Origin: Firmicutes bacterium HGW-Firmicutes-4
GTDB lineage: Bacteria > Bacillota > Clostridia > Eubacteriales > Eubacteriaceae
NCBI GenBank assembly: GCA_002841405.1
Contig: PGZR01000023.1
Span: 1-34,888 of the forward strand
Direction of reading: 5' to 3'
DNA: 34,888 bases
Shown here: one piece after another, positions 1-8,289 of the stretch
How positions within the stretch are numbered: the stretch's first letter is position 1
How the letters are laid out: each line of letters opens with the position of its first letter
Program-made: the position numbers and the translations under genes
Notes under the pieces: model-generated
Database searches by the model: none
What the model was told of the DNA's origin: nothing
The model's input: the letters and a program-made list of their open reading frames with translations, nothing else

Positions 1-1
1 A

Positions 2-1213
2 CTGAAAGACACCGGACTTACAAAAGAGGAACTAAAGCAAAAAGTTGACACCTATATGATTGAAACCTACGAACGGTTTGATTTTATCGCCGAGACCGCC
101 AAGGATATGTATATTTATGACGAAAATGGTGAGGCCTACCTCGATTTTTACGCCGGGATCGCCGTTAACAGCGCTGGCAACTGTAATGATAAGGTAGTGG
201 CTGCGGTGCAGGATCAGGTCGCCGATGTGATTCACACCTTCAACTATCCCTACACCATCCCCCAGGTACTGTTGGCCGAAAAGATTTGTACCAGCATTGG
301 CATGGACAAGATCTTTTTCCAGAACTCCGGGGCCGAATCCAATGAAGCGATGATCAAAATGGCCCGGAAATACGGAGTCGAAACCTATGGCCCGGAACGC
401 TACAACATCGTCACCGCCCGAATGTCCTTTCACGGCCGGACCATGGGTGCCCTCAGCGCCACCGGCCAGCCCCACAATGCCTGCCAAATTGGCTTTGGGG
501 ACATGACCCCGGGTTTCAGCTATGCTGAATTCAACAACCTGCAGTCTTTTAAAGACGCGGTCAACGACAATACCATCGCTATTCTCATTGAACCGGTCCA
601 GGGGGAAGGCGGCGTCCATCCGGCAACAATGGAGTTTATGGAAGGACTGCGAACCCTCTGTGATCAAAAAGGTTTGCTGTTATTACTGGATGAGGTCCAG
701 ACCGGCTGGTGCCGTACTGGGGCGATTATGTCCTATATGAATTACGGCATCAAGCCAGATATCGTCTCCATGGCCAAGGCCATGGGCGGGGGCATGCCAA
801 TCGGCGCCATCTGTGCCACCGCGGAGGTCGCCAAAGCCTTTACGATGGGTTCCCACGGTACCACCTACGGCGGCCATCCGGTATCCACCGCCGCCTCGCT
901 GGCGCAGATCACCGAACTGCTGGACCGCGACCTGGCCGGCAATGCCCGGGAAATGGGCGCCTACTTTATGAACCAACTAAAAGGTCTGCCTAAGGTCAAA
1001 GAAGTTCGTGGCCAGGGCCTACTGATCGGGGTGGAATTTGAAGACGGCATCTCCGGCGTCGATGTTAAACACGGCGTCCTGGAGAAAAAACTGCTGATCA
1101 CCGCCATTGGCAAAAACATCATCCGCATGATACCACCGCTGATCGTCTCCAAAGAAGATTGTGACAAGGCCTACGGCATCATCGAAGCAACGGTTAAAGA
1201 ACTGGTTAATTAA
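2..1213 (+). CDS. Class III PLP-dependent aminotransferase, 5' end outside the window
   Basis: This is an acetylornithine/4-aminobutyrate-type aminotransferase of fold type I, moving an amino group between an amine or omega-amino acid and a keto acid. Visible signatures are NSGAESNEAMIKMARK (cofactor pocket), FHGRTMGALSATG, IEPVQGEGGV, LLLDEVQTGWCRTG, and SMAKAMGGGMPIGA with the Schiff-base lysine at bases 776-778. An ATG lies at 56, but the frame stays open to base 2 and encodes LTKEELKQKVDTYM, the usual N-terminal helix of the family. The gene therefore most likely starts upstream and is truncated here. A permease and an iron-type alcohol dehydrogenase follow on the same strand, which suggests catabolism of an omega-amino acid such as GABA, 5-aminovalerate, beta-alanine or taurine. 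The substrate cannot be read from sequence. Confidence 0.9.
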   Translation: MKDTGLTKEELKQKVDTYMIETYERFDFIAETAKDMYIYDENGEAYLDFYAGIAVNSAGNCNDKVVAAVQDQVADVIHTFNYPYTIPQVLLAEKICTSIGMDKIFFQNSGAESNEAMIKMARKYGVETYGPERYNIVTARMSFHGRTMGALSATGQPHNACQIGFGDMTPGFSYAEFNNLQSFKDAVNDNTIAILIEPVQGEGGVHPATMEFMEGLRTLCDQKGLLLLLDEVQTGWCRTGAIMSYMNYGIKPDIVSMAKAMGGGMPIGAICATAEVAKAFTMGSHGTTYGGHPVSTAASLAQITELLDRDLAGNAREMGAYFMNQLKGLPKVKEVRGQGLLIGVEFEDGISGVDVKHGVLEKKLLITAIGKNIIRMIPPLIVSKEDCDKAYGIIEATVKELVN

Positions 1214-1268
1214 ACAAAGCACTTGAAATAAATAGATCACTTAAATTAAATAAATAGATTATCTAAAC

Positions 1269-1347
1269 AATGGGGTTTTTACAGCTGAACAGCTGCGGTC
1301 TGAATCAACAGACCGTCAGCAACCGGCTAGTAAGGACCCCGTTTTTT
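1269..1347 (+). terminator. Multi-branched terminator, possibly a leader RNA of the permease
   Basis: A 13-bp outer helix (1269-1281 with 1331-1343, three G-U pairs) closes a junction holding a 4-bp hairpin (1282-1295), a perfect 7-bp hairpin CGGTCTG/CAGACCG with a 6-nt loop (1296-1315) and a weak third hairpin. A run of seven T follows directly, as in an intrinsic terminator. It sits 55 bases after the aminotransferase stop and 48 bases before the permease start. It may simply end the upstream transcript or control read-through into the permease. I do not recognise a known riboswitch consensus. Confidence 0.7.
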
Positions 1348-1395
1348 TATTTAAACACGCAATTATTTTAACAAATCCAAAAACGAAAGGAGAGT

Positions 1396-2913
1396 ATGAT
1401 TCACAATGCGGATCATACAAAAAGAAAAATGAGTGAAAAAACAAACAAGTCAAAATTTGACAAAGTGTTGAGCACTAAAGACATTTTTGTGTTGGCCTTT
1501 GGCGCCATGATTGGCTGGGGCTGGGTAGTTAACACCGGCATCTGGATTGAAACCGCCGGCGCCCTGGGTGCGGCGTTGGCCTTTGTGATCGGGGGCATTA
1601 TGGTGCTCTTTGTCGGGCTGACCTATGCCGAACTGACCGCGGCGATGCCCCAATGCGGCGGCGAGCATGTCTTCAGTTATAAGGCGATGGGGCCGACCGG
1701 GTCGTTTATCTGTACCTGGGCGATAATTCTCGGGTATGTTAGCGTGGTGGCCTTTGAAGCCGTCGCCTTTCCGACCGTAATCCAATATCTGAGCCCCAAT
1801 TTCCTGCAGGGCTATATGTACACCGTTGCCGGATTCGATATTTACGCTTCCTGGGTGGCGGTCGGTGTCGTCACCGCGATTATCATTACCATTATCAATA
1901 TTTTGGGCGCCAAAACAGCGGCCAAACTGCAGACTATTTTTACTGCCTTAATTGCCGGCGCCGGGATCCTCCTAATAGCCGGATCAGCCGTCAATGGCGA
2001 CCCTGGCAATATTGTCGGCAATATGTTTGGCGGCAGCATTGAAGCTGGTACCACGGCGCTGGGCAGCGTCCTGACGGTAGCCGTGATGACTCCCTTTTTG
2101 TTCGTTGGTTTTGACGTAATTCCTCAGGCAGCTGAAGAAATCAATGCCGGTTTCAAGAAAATCGGCGGCATTATGATTCTGTCGATCGTGATGGCGGTGG
2201 CCTTTTATGCTCTGGTTATTTTGGCAGTCGCCTATGTGATGCCAGCTGCTGCCATGGCTGATTCGACCCTGGTGACCGCTGATGCGATGGGTCTGGCCTT
2301 TAACAGTGCGATCATGACCAAGGTATTGATTGTTGGCGGAATGGCCGGGATTATCACCAGCTGGAACTCGTTCTTAATCGGCGGCAGCCGGGCGATGTTC
2401 TCGATGGCAGAGTCTAACATGATTCCCAAAACTTTTGCGAAACTGCACCCGAAATATAAAACCCCAGTCTATGCCATTGCCCTGATTGGTGTACTATCAG
2501 TGATTGCTCCTTTCTTTGGCCGTAAAATGCTGGTCTGGATTGTTGATGCCGGTAGCTTCGGGGTCTGTTTAGCCTATGCGATGGTGTCCTTATCGTTCCT
2601 GATTTTAAGAAAAAAAGCGCCCGATATGAAACGACCATATCAAGTCAAATATGGTACCTTTGTGGGGATAATGGCGGTTTTACTGTCTGGCTTGATGACA
2701 CTGCTATATGTTATTCCGTTGCCCTTTGCTTCGACTGCCCTTATCTTTGAAGAATGGATTATGGCCGGTGGCTGGGCGATCCTGGGCGTGATCTTCTACG
2801 GTTACTGCAAGTTCAAGTATGGCGCTGAGTTTGGTGCCCACATGGACGTGGAATATGTAGACGTCGATGAACAACCGGTCTTCGCCGGCCGGATTGGCAG
2901 CGTAACTGAATAA
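1396..2913 (+). CDS. APC-superfamily amino acid permease
   Basis: A 505-residue integral membrane transporter of the amino acid-polyamine-organocation superfamily, with about twelve hydrophobic segments. The first helix carries the APC signature as FGAMIGWGWVVNTGIWIETAG. The conserved loop between helices 2 and 3 reads LTYAELTAAMPQCGGEH. The start at 1396 has AAGGAG only three bases upstream. The alternative ATG at 1429 (MSEKTNKSK) has no ribosome binding site, so 1396 is preferred. Position between an aminotransferase and an alcohol dehydrogenase suggests it imports the amine or amino acid they metabolise. Ethanolamine- or GABA-type substrates are possible but not demonstrated. Confidence 0.9.
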   Translation: MIHNADHTKRKMSEKTNKSKFDKVLSTKDIFVLAFGAMIGWGWVVNTGIWIETAGALGAALAFVIGGIMVLFVGLTYAELTAAMPQCGGEHVFSYKAMGPTGSFICTWAIILGYVSVVAFEAVAFPTVIQYLSPNFLQGYMYTVAGFDIYASWVAVGVVTAIIITIINILGAKTAAKLQTIFTALIAGAGILLIAGSAVNGDPGNIVGNMFGGSIEAGTTALGSVLTVAVMTPFLFVGFDVIPQAAEEINAGFKKIGGIMILSIVMAVAFYALVILAVAYVMPAAAMADSTLVTADAMGLAFNSAIMTKVLIVGGMAGIITSWNSFLIGGSRAMFSMAESNMIPKTFAKLHPKYKTPVYAIALIGVLSVIAPFFGRKMLVWIVDAGSFGVCLAYAMVSLSFLILRKKAPDMKRPYQVKYGTFVGIMAVLLSGLMTLLYVIPLPFASTALIFEEWIMAGGWAILGVIFYGYCKFKYGAEFGAHMDVEYVDVDEQPVFAGRIGSVTE

Positions 2914-2942
2914 CCCCACCGGGATTTGTGAAAGGAAGACAT

Positions 2943-4088
2943 ATGAATAGTTTTAGTTTTAAAATACCGCAGGAAATCATCTGTGGGGTGGATAGTATTG
3001 AGAAATTGCCGGGGCTTTTAGCTAAGCAGGGGCTTAAGAAGGCAATGGTGATTTCGGGGCCGCATCTGAATAAGATGGGGGTGGTTGCGAAGATCACGGA
3101 TATTCTGGTACGGGCCGGGCTGGCTTTTGACAGTTTTACCGAAACCGAAGCGAACCCTTCGGTGGAAACCGTCGATAAGGCGACTAAGGCCTTTGCCGAT
3201 AGCGGAGCGGACTGTATTATTGCTTTGGGCGGCGGTTCGCCGATGGATGTCGCCAAGGCGGTGGGGGTGCTGGCCAAGTTTGGCGGGTCGATCGGAGACT
3301 ATGAAGGGGCTGACAAGGTGCCCGGGGCGATTGTGCCGCTGATTGCGATTCCTACCACCGCCGGCACCGGCTCGGAGGTGACGGCCTTTGCGGTGATCAC
3401 TGACCGCGCCCGGAATTATAAGCTGACAGTGTTCAGTTATGAACTGCTGCCAGCGGTGGCGGTGCTGGATCCGACGCTGGTGATGACCACCCCCGAAAAA
3501 ACCGCGGCAGCCTGCGGGATCGATGCCCTGGTGCACGCTATCGAGGCGTATCTGTCCAAGGCGGCGTCACCGTTTTCTGATGCCATGGCTGAAAAGGCGC
3601 TGGACCTGATCGGCGCGAATATTCGCCTGTTTGTGGCGGATCGGACCAATCCTGAGGCAGCGGCGGCGATGCTCTATGGCAGTATGTTTGCCGGGATCGC
3701 CTTTGCCTGGGCGCGGCTGGGCAATGTCCATGCGATGGCCCATCCGTTGGGCGGCTATTTCGATGTGCCTCATGGGGTCGCCAATGCGGTACTGCTGCCG
3801 ACAGTGCTGGAATTCAATGCCCTGGCCGATACTGGCCGCTATCAGACCATTTATGATGCCATCAAAGGCGGGGAGGGCGAAGCCGTTTTCACGCCCCAGA
3901 CGCTGGTTGCTGAGATCCGCAGCCTGACTACCGCATTGGGGATTCCTCAGACTCTCGCTGAGGTGGGAGTTACGGCTGAAATGATCCCGGCGATGGCTGT
4001 AGATGCCATGAAAAGCGGTAATATTCTGGTCAATCCCCGGGCCACCACCCTGATCCAGATCGAAGATCTGTACCGACAGGCGTTGTAG
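2943..4088 (+). CDS. Iron-containing (group III) alcohol dehydrogenase
   Basis: An NAD(P)-linked alcohol dehydrogenase or aldehyde reductase of the Fe-ADH family, 381 residues. The nucleotide loop GGGSPMD is at residues 96-102. Metal-ligand regions are CGIDALVHAIEAYLSK and HAMAHPLGGYFDVPHG, which hold the expected Asp and three His. The start at 2943 follows AAAGGAAG by four bases; an in-frame GTG at 2928 lies upstream of that ribosome binding site and is rejected. It begins 29 bases after the permease stop, so it is probably co-transcribed. Together with the aminotransferase it would reduce a semialdehyde to a hydroxy acid (for example 4-hydroxybutyrate or isethionate). The exact substrate is inference. 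Confidence 0.92.
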   Translation: MNSFSFKIPQEIICGVDSIEKLPGLLAKQGLKKAMVISGPHLNKMGVVAKITDILVRAGLAFDSFTETEANPSVETVDKATKAFADSGADCIIALGGGSPMDVAKAVGVLAKFGGSIGDYEGADKVPGAIVPLIAIPTTAGTGSEVTAFAVITDRARNYKLTVFSYELLPAVAVLDPTLVMTTPEKTAAACGIDALVHAIEAYLSKAASPFSDAMAEKALDLIGANIRLFVADRTNPEAAAAMLYGSMFAGIAFAWARLGNVHAMAHPLGGYFDVPHGVANAVLLPTVLEFNALADTGRYQTIYDAIKGGEGEAVFTPQTLVAEIRSLTTALGIPQTLAEVGVTAEMIPAMAVDAMKSGNILVNPRATTLIQIEDLYRQAL

Positions 4089-4098
4089 GCGGTCAATT

Positions 4099-4470
4099 AT
4101 GAATGCGATTGAACAAAAAATAAAACTGGTGGTCGCGTCATCGGATTGTCCGCTTTATGCACCGGGGGATGAAGTCATTTTTGATGGACCCCTGCTGGAT
4201 AAGGAACAGAGCGGAAACTTCTGTATGATGGCACTCAGTGCAGTGTTTCCCTTTGTCTATGCCGCCCGGAAAGGGGTTATCACCGATGCCCCGCTCCAAT
4301 GTCCGGACTGTGGGGAAAAAGTGGTGTTCCGAATTTATGCTGTTTTTTGGGTTAGCGGCAAACTTCAGTACCGACCATTTGTTAATCTGTTGTTCGCTGC
4401 GCTATGCGAAATCCGCTACGTTTGTTTCGCATTGGTCGCGGGCAGTCGCCAACTACAAGAAAGCGTATGA
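4099..4470 (+). CDS. TIGR04076-like small protein with repeat-derived C-terminus
   Basis: A 123-residue protein whose first about 84 residues resemble the TIGR04076 family of unknown function (SSDCPLYAPGDEVIFDG, then FCMMALSAVFPFVYAARKG, then CPDCGEKVVFRIY). Relatives normally end soon after the VVFRI-type strand. Here, codon 91 onward (base 4369) is read from a palindromic repeat element, so the last 33 residues look accidental and the natural end was probably lost. It starts 10 bases after the alcohol dehydrogenase, with only a weak ribosome binding site (GGCGG), so it may be translationally coupled. Function unknown; it may be a damaged gene. Confidence 0.55.
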   Translation: MNAIEQKIKLVVASSDCPLYAPGDEVIFDGPLLDKEQSGNFCMMALSAVFPFVYAARKGVITDAPLQCPDCGEKVVFRIYAVFWVSGKLQYRPFVNLLFAALCEIRYVCFALVAGSRQLQESV

Positions 4471-4554
4471 TTGGCTCGTTGCCTTCGCGCAGAATCGGAC
4501 AGGCTTTGCCGTGTCCGCTCCGATGCGTATAACATGATGTAACAATTGTCGGTA
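4369..4554 (+). repeat. Palindromic MITE-like repeat, copy A (long form)
   Basis: Ends are TACCGACCATTTGTTA and TAACAATTGTCGGTA, near-perfect inverted repeats. Its left 33 bases and right about 65 bases match the copy at the right edge of the window (34799). Between them lie about 89 extra bases containing their own hairpin (ATGCGAAA with TTTCGCAT). The right part holds an internal stem CGGACA/TGTCCG. No transposase is encoded. The left end overlaps the 3' part of the 4099 gene. Confidence 0.85.
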
Positions 4555-4582
4555 CTAGGTTGGCTACTTCAAAATTCGATTA

Positions 4583-4605
4583 ATGAACTTTGGTTCATCA
4601 TTTTT
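4583..4605 (+). terminator. Weak hairpin with T-run after repeat A
   Basis: ATGAAC, loop TTTG, GTTCAT is followed after two bases by five T (4601-4605). It is AT-rich and short, so termination strength is doubtful. It lies where the upstream catabolic transcript would be expected to stop. Confidence 0.3.
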
Positions 4606-4641
4606 ATGACTGTTAAAGGATTAACGTTCCAAAACAAGTGA

Positions 4642-4670
4642 TTGCGACTTGACTAAAATGGGCATATACT
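4642..4670 (+). promoter_or_regulatory. Sigma-A-like promoter for leader ORF and PAS-GGDEF-EAL-PilZ gene
   Basis: TTGCGA at 4642-4647 and TATACT at 4665-4670 with a 17-base spacer. Transcription would begin near 4677, about 35 bases before the leader ORF. Confidence 0.55.
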
Positions 4671-4712
4671 GTTTAGTAACAAAATATAAACAATTGATGT
4701 TAAGGAGGAGAA

Positions 4713-4805
4713 ATGAATAAATCAATGATCCTCACTTCTGTTTTGAATTGGAAAGGTGGTGTGCCAGATGGCCTTAGAAAGCTTATTCAACCGCATCAAA
4801 ATTAA
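4713..4805 (+). CDS. Possible 30-residue leader peptide
   Basis: An ATG at 4713 follows a near-perfect Shine-Dalgarno AAGGAGG (4702-4708) by four bases and opens a 30-codon frame (begins MNKSMILTSVLNWKGG) that ends with TAA at 4803-4805. It runs through the weaker ribosome binding site of the next gene and overlaps its first 38 bases in another frame. The peptide resembles nothing I recognise. Its likely role, if real, is translational coupling or control of the c-di-GMP gene downstream. The best ribosome binding site of the transcript belongs to this ORF, not to the large gene. Confidence 0.45.
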   Translation: MNKSMILTSVLNWKGGVPDGLRKLIQPHQN

Positions 4806-7800
4806 AGAATCCTCAGCCTTGCCAGAACCAGACGAGTGGTATCTGGAAAACCGTCGTCATGCCCAGGAAATGATGAAAACCGGATCCTGGACTTATGAAA
4901 TCGGTAAGGACACGGTTTATTTTACTGATGAATATTATCGCATTTTTGAAACCGTTCCCGATCAGTTGGAGCGAAATGCCGAGTCCTATTTTCAATTTAT
5001 CAGCAAACCCGATGTCAGCAAGGTAAAAAAATCCCGGGAGCTGGCTTTTCAGGGCCATAATCAGGAACTGGAATACCAGATCATCACGGCTCAGGGCAAT
5101 CAGAAATTCGTTAAAGAAAAAACCCGGACGCTCCTTGATGAAAAGGGTATCCCGGTTAAAATAATCGGGGCCCTGCAGGATATCACCAGCGAGAAAATCA
5201 TCGAAAACAGTTTGAAAGAGCTGGGTGAAAACCTTAATCTGGGGCAAAAAGTGGCCGGTTTGGGAAGTTGGAAATTCAATGCCGTAAAAAATGAAATCTT
5301 CTGGTCCGACGAGATTTATCGGATTTATGATCTGAAACCCCAGGAATTTGGCGGCACCGTAGTTGAATTAATGGACTTTACCTATCCCGCGGATCGCTAT
5401 GTTTTGGCCGAACTAACCCAAAAACGGCTGGCCCATCAAAAATTTGACCTGCAGTACCGTATTTTACTGCGCAACGGGGCAATCAAATACGTACGCCTGG
5501 TGGGCGAGCCGATTGCTAATAGCGATGGATTAAACACCGATCTGGTGGGCACCATCCAGGATGTGACAGAAATCAAGGAATTGGAAAACGAGATCATTTT
5601 TATCAAAAAAAATCTTGAACAGGCCCAACGGCTGGCCAAAATTGGTAGTTGGGAAATGAATGCGGTGACCGATCGGAATTATATGTCCGCTGAGGCACTG
5701 CGGATTTTTGGTATCACTGCGGCGGAATTCCTGGGTACCTTTGAGGATTTTGTGAATCGCGTCCATCCCGAGGATCGCAGTATCATCACCGACTCGATGG
5801 AGGGTGAGTTGAGCGAAGAGCCTTTTGAGCTGGAATTTCGGGTGATCCGCAAAGATGGAACGATTCGCGAGGTTTTTCAGGTGGCCGAATATCATCTCGA
5901 TGAAAACCGTCAGCCGGCCCATGTTGATGGGACGATCCAGGATATAACCGAAAAAAAAGAGTATCAGCGGGCGATTGAAATTAAACAGCGCGAAATTGAC
6001 AAAATTCAGCAGCGCACCAAAATGCTGATTCAGGAATCGGGAATGGTGTTTGAAATCATCACCGCCGAGGGGATCATCCGCTATATCAGCGACACTTCCC
6101 AGAAGGTCATTAATTATGACCCGCAGAGTATGATCGGCAAAAGCGTTTATGACTACTATGACCACGATGAAGCGGCTTATTTAAAGGGCCTGATTTGCAG
6201 CGCCATGGAAAATCCGCGGATCCCCGAAACCGGGATCATTACCTTTGCCGGGTCCGGCGATAAACCCATTTATCTGGAAGTGCACATTCAGAATTTTCTC
6301 GATCATCCAATTATTCAGGGGCTGGTGCTGGATTTCCGGGATGTCACCAATCGCATCATCATGCAGCGGAAAATAGAAAAGCTGGCCTCTTATGATGAAA
6401 CTACAGCGCTGCCCAAACCGAATCAGTTTAAGAAAGAGCTGACCGAAAAATGTCTTGCGGCCGATCTCAACCAGGATAGTCTGATTGTCATGATGCTGGA
6501 CTTTGACGGCTTTAAAGAGATCAATGATTCTTTGGGGTTTATGGTTGGCAAGCAGTTGGTTGTTCAAATTGTGATGCGGCTGCGGGGCCTGTTAGGCAAA
6601 GACACGCTGATTTCGCGGTATTCCGAAGACCATTTTGCTATTGTTATCGAGAGGCTGATTAATCTGGACGCCTACCAGGCGAGAGTGTTGGAAGTGATCG
6701 ATTTCTTTGATCGGACCTTCAAAATTGATATCTATGAATTTGATATCAATGTCAATGTCGGGGTTAGTGTTTATCCGCTGGAAATGAAGGTAAAAGAGAC
6801 CGCCACCGACGACGAGATGGCGGGGGCTGAGCCGGTGGTCGATGAAATTGAACAGCTGATTCAATATGCCAACATTGCCCTGGTTTGGTCAAAAAAAGAG
6901 GGCAAGAACCGCTATAGCTTTTATTCCTCCGAGCTCAATATTCAGAACTATAAACAGCTCCAACTGCGCCACGATTTACGGATGGCGGTCAAGCGGGATC
7001 AGTTCATGGTTTTTTATCAACCGATGGTGCGCTTGAAAAATAATCAGATCCTCGCCATTGAAGCCCTGATCCGCTGGAATCACCCGGATTGGGGGATGGT
7101 TTCACCTGATGAATTTATTTACCTGGCCGAAGAAACCGGGGCGATTGCCGAAATGGGAAAATGGCTGCTCAAGAAAGTTTGTGAAGATCAGCGCTACTGG
7201 ATGTTGAAGGGATACGAACCAGTTTATGTTTCGGTGAATTTTTCCAGCATTCAGTTTTATGAACGGGATTTTGTTAAGAACATCACCGATGTCCTGGCTG
7301 AGTATGAGATCGATCCCAAATATCTGATCGTCGAGCTGACTGAAAGCCTGATCATCGAAAATGCCCACAAGGCTATTGCCGATATTCAAAAACTGCAGCG
7401 GGCCGGGATTAAGGTCGCCCTGGATGATTTTGGAACTGGCTATTCGTCACTGAGTTACCTGCAGCATTTTAACATCGACATTATCAAAATGGATGCTTCC
7501 TTTTTAAAGGACATCATGGCCGACCAGACCACCGCCATTATCGCTCGGGCGATCATTAGTCTGACTAAAGATCTGCGTATTAAACTAGTTTGCGAAGGGA
7601 TTGAAAACTGGGAACAGCTGTCGTTTCTGCGGGAAAATAACTGCTTTGCGGGACAAGGCTACCTCTACTCGCGACCGGTGCCGTTTCTGAAAATTGATGA
7701 AATTCTGGAAAAAGGCAAATGCCGACCGGTGCTTAGCAACACGACCTTCAAGCCCCGGGCCGAGCGACGAAAATCATTCCGTCAGGTATTCCGGGATTTA

Positions 7801-8238
7801 TTAAAAACCGACCTGCGAATCTTAAAGATCAAGGATAAAACCATGAATGTCGGGAATTCGAAAGCGTTGATTAAAGACCTTGGTCCCGGGGGCCTTTGTT
7901 TTATCTCTAACATTCAATTTCCGCTGGAACGGGATTTTACCCTGGAATTTACGACCACCCTGCTGGGCAAAGAGCTTTCGGCCATCGGCACCCCTGTGTG
8001 GAGTCAGGAAACGGCCGACAGTCTTTTTGAATATGGCGTCAAATTTATGATGGATGAGCGTGATGCCGACGAACTGATGCAAACCCTCTATGAGGTGCAG
8101 ATAAAAATGAAGAAGAATATCCTCTTTACTGATGGCAGCTTTACCGATAAAACCGCCTACCAGTATTTCGACGAACTGACCGGCCAGCCGACCCCGGCAA
8201 AAGTCGATTTCAGCCAATATAAAAAAAGCAAATTATAG
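4768..8238 (+). CDS. Sensor protein with four PAS, degenerate GGDEF, EAL and PilZ domains
   Basis: A cytoplasmic c-di-GMP protein of 1156 residues without membrane segments. PAS domains lie at about 30-146, 155-273, 285-400 and 425-531, most ending in the DIT/DVT strand motif. The GGDEF domain (about 545-715) has SEDHF at 619-623 instead of GG[DE]EF and lacks the inhibitory RxxD, so cyclase activity is unlikely. The EAL domain (about 740-985) keeps EAL at 765, NFSS, ELTES, DDFGTGYSS (886 on), IKMD, CEGIE and GQGYLYSRP, so phosphodiesterase activity is expected. A PilZ domain follows: RKSFR at 1001-1005 and DLGPGG in place of DxSxxG. The start ATG 4768 has AAAGGTGG eight bases upstream; a GTG at 4756 overlaps that site. 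The PAS array would sense redox or a small ligand. Confidence 0.92.
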   Translation: MALESLFNRIKIKESSALPEPDEWYLENRRHAQEMMKTGSWTYEIGKDTVYFTDEYYRIFETVPDQLERNAESYFQFISKPDVSKVKKSRELAFQGHNQELEYQIITAQGNQKFVKEKTRTLLDEKGIPVKIIGALQDITSEKIIENSLKELGENLNLGQKVAGLGSWKFNAVKNEIFWSDEIYRIYDLKPQEFGGTVVELMDFTYPADRYVLAELTQKRLAHQKFDLQYRILLRNGAIKYVRLVGEPIANSDGLNTDLVGTIQDVTEIKELENEIIFIKKNLEQAQRLAKIGSWEMNAVTDRNYMSAEALRIFGITAAEFLGTFEDFVNRVHPEDRSIITDSMEGELSEEPFELEFRVIRKDGTIREVFQVAEYHLDENRQPAHVDGTIQDITEKKEYQRAIEIKQREIDKIQQRTKMLIQESGMVFEIITAEGIIRYISDTSQKVINYDPQSMIGKSVYDYYDHDEAAYLKGLICSAMENPRIPETGIITFAGSGDKPIYLEVHIQNFLDHPIIQGLVLDFRDVTNRIIMQRKIEKLASYDETTALPKPNQFKKELTEKCLAADLNQDSLIVMMLDFDGFKEINDSLGFMVGKQLVVQIVMRLRGLLGKDTLISRYSEDHFAIVIERLINLDAYQARVLEVIDFFDRTFKIDIYEFDINVNVGVSVYPLEMKVKETATDDEMAGAEPVVDEIEQLIQYANIALVWSKKEGKNRYSFYSSELNIQNYKQLQLRHDLRMAVKRDQFMVFYQPMVRLKNNQILAIEALIRWNHPDWGMVSPDEFIYLAEETGAIAEMGKWLLKKVCEDQRYWMLKGYEPVYVSVNFSSIQFYERDFVKNITDVLAEYEIDPKYLIVELTESLIIENAHKAIADIQKLQRAGIKVALDDFGTGYSSLSYLQHFNIDIIKMDASFLKDIMADQTTAIIARAIISLTKDLRIKLVCEGIENWEQLSFLRENNCFAGQGYLYSRPVPFLKIDEILEKGKCRPVLSNTTFKPRAERRKSFRQVFRDLLKTDLRILKIKDKTMNVGNSKALIKDLGPGGLCFISNIQFPLERDFTLEFTTTLLGKELSAIGTPVWSQETADSLFEYGVKFMMDERDADELMQTLYEVQIKMKKNILFTDGSFTDKTAYQYFDELTGQPTPAKVDFSQYKKSKL

Positions 8239-8249
8239 CCAGTGGCAAT

Positions 8250-8283
8250 AAAAAAAGATGAACGATTAGGTTCATCTTTTTTT
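8250..8283. terminator. Bidirectional terminator between convergent c-di-GMP genes
   Basis: Seven A, GATGAAC, loop GATTAG, GTTCATC, seven T: a perfect 14-bp inverted repeat when the A/T arms are included. It serves the gene ending at 8238 on the + strand and the gene ending at 8290 on the - strand. Confidence 0.9.
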
Positions 8284-8289
8284 ATGCCG

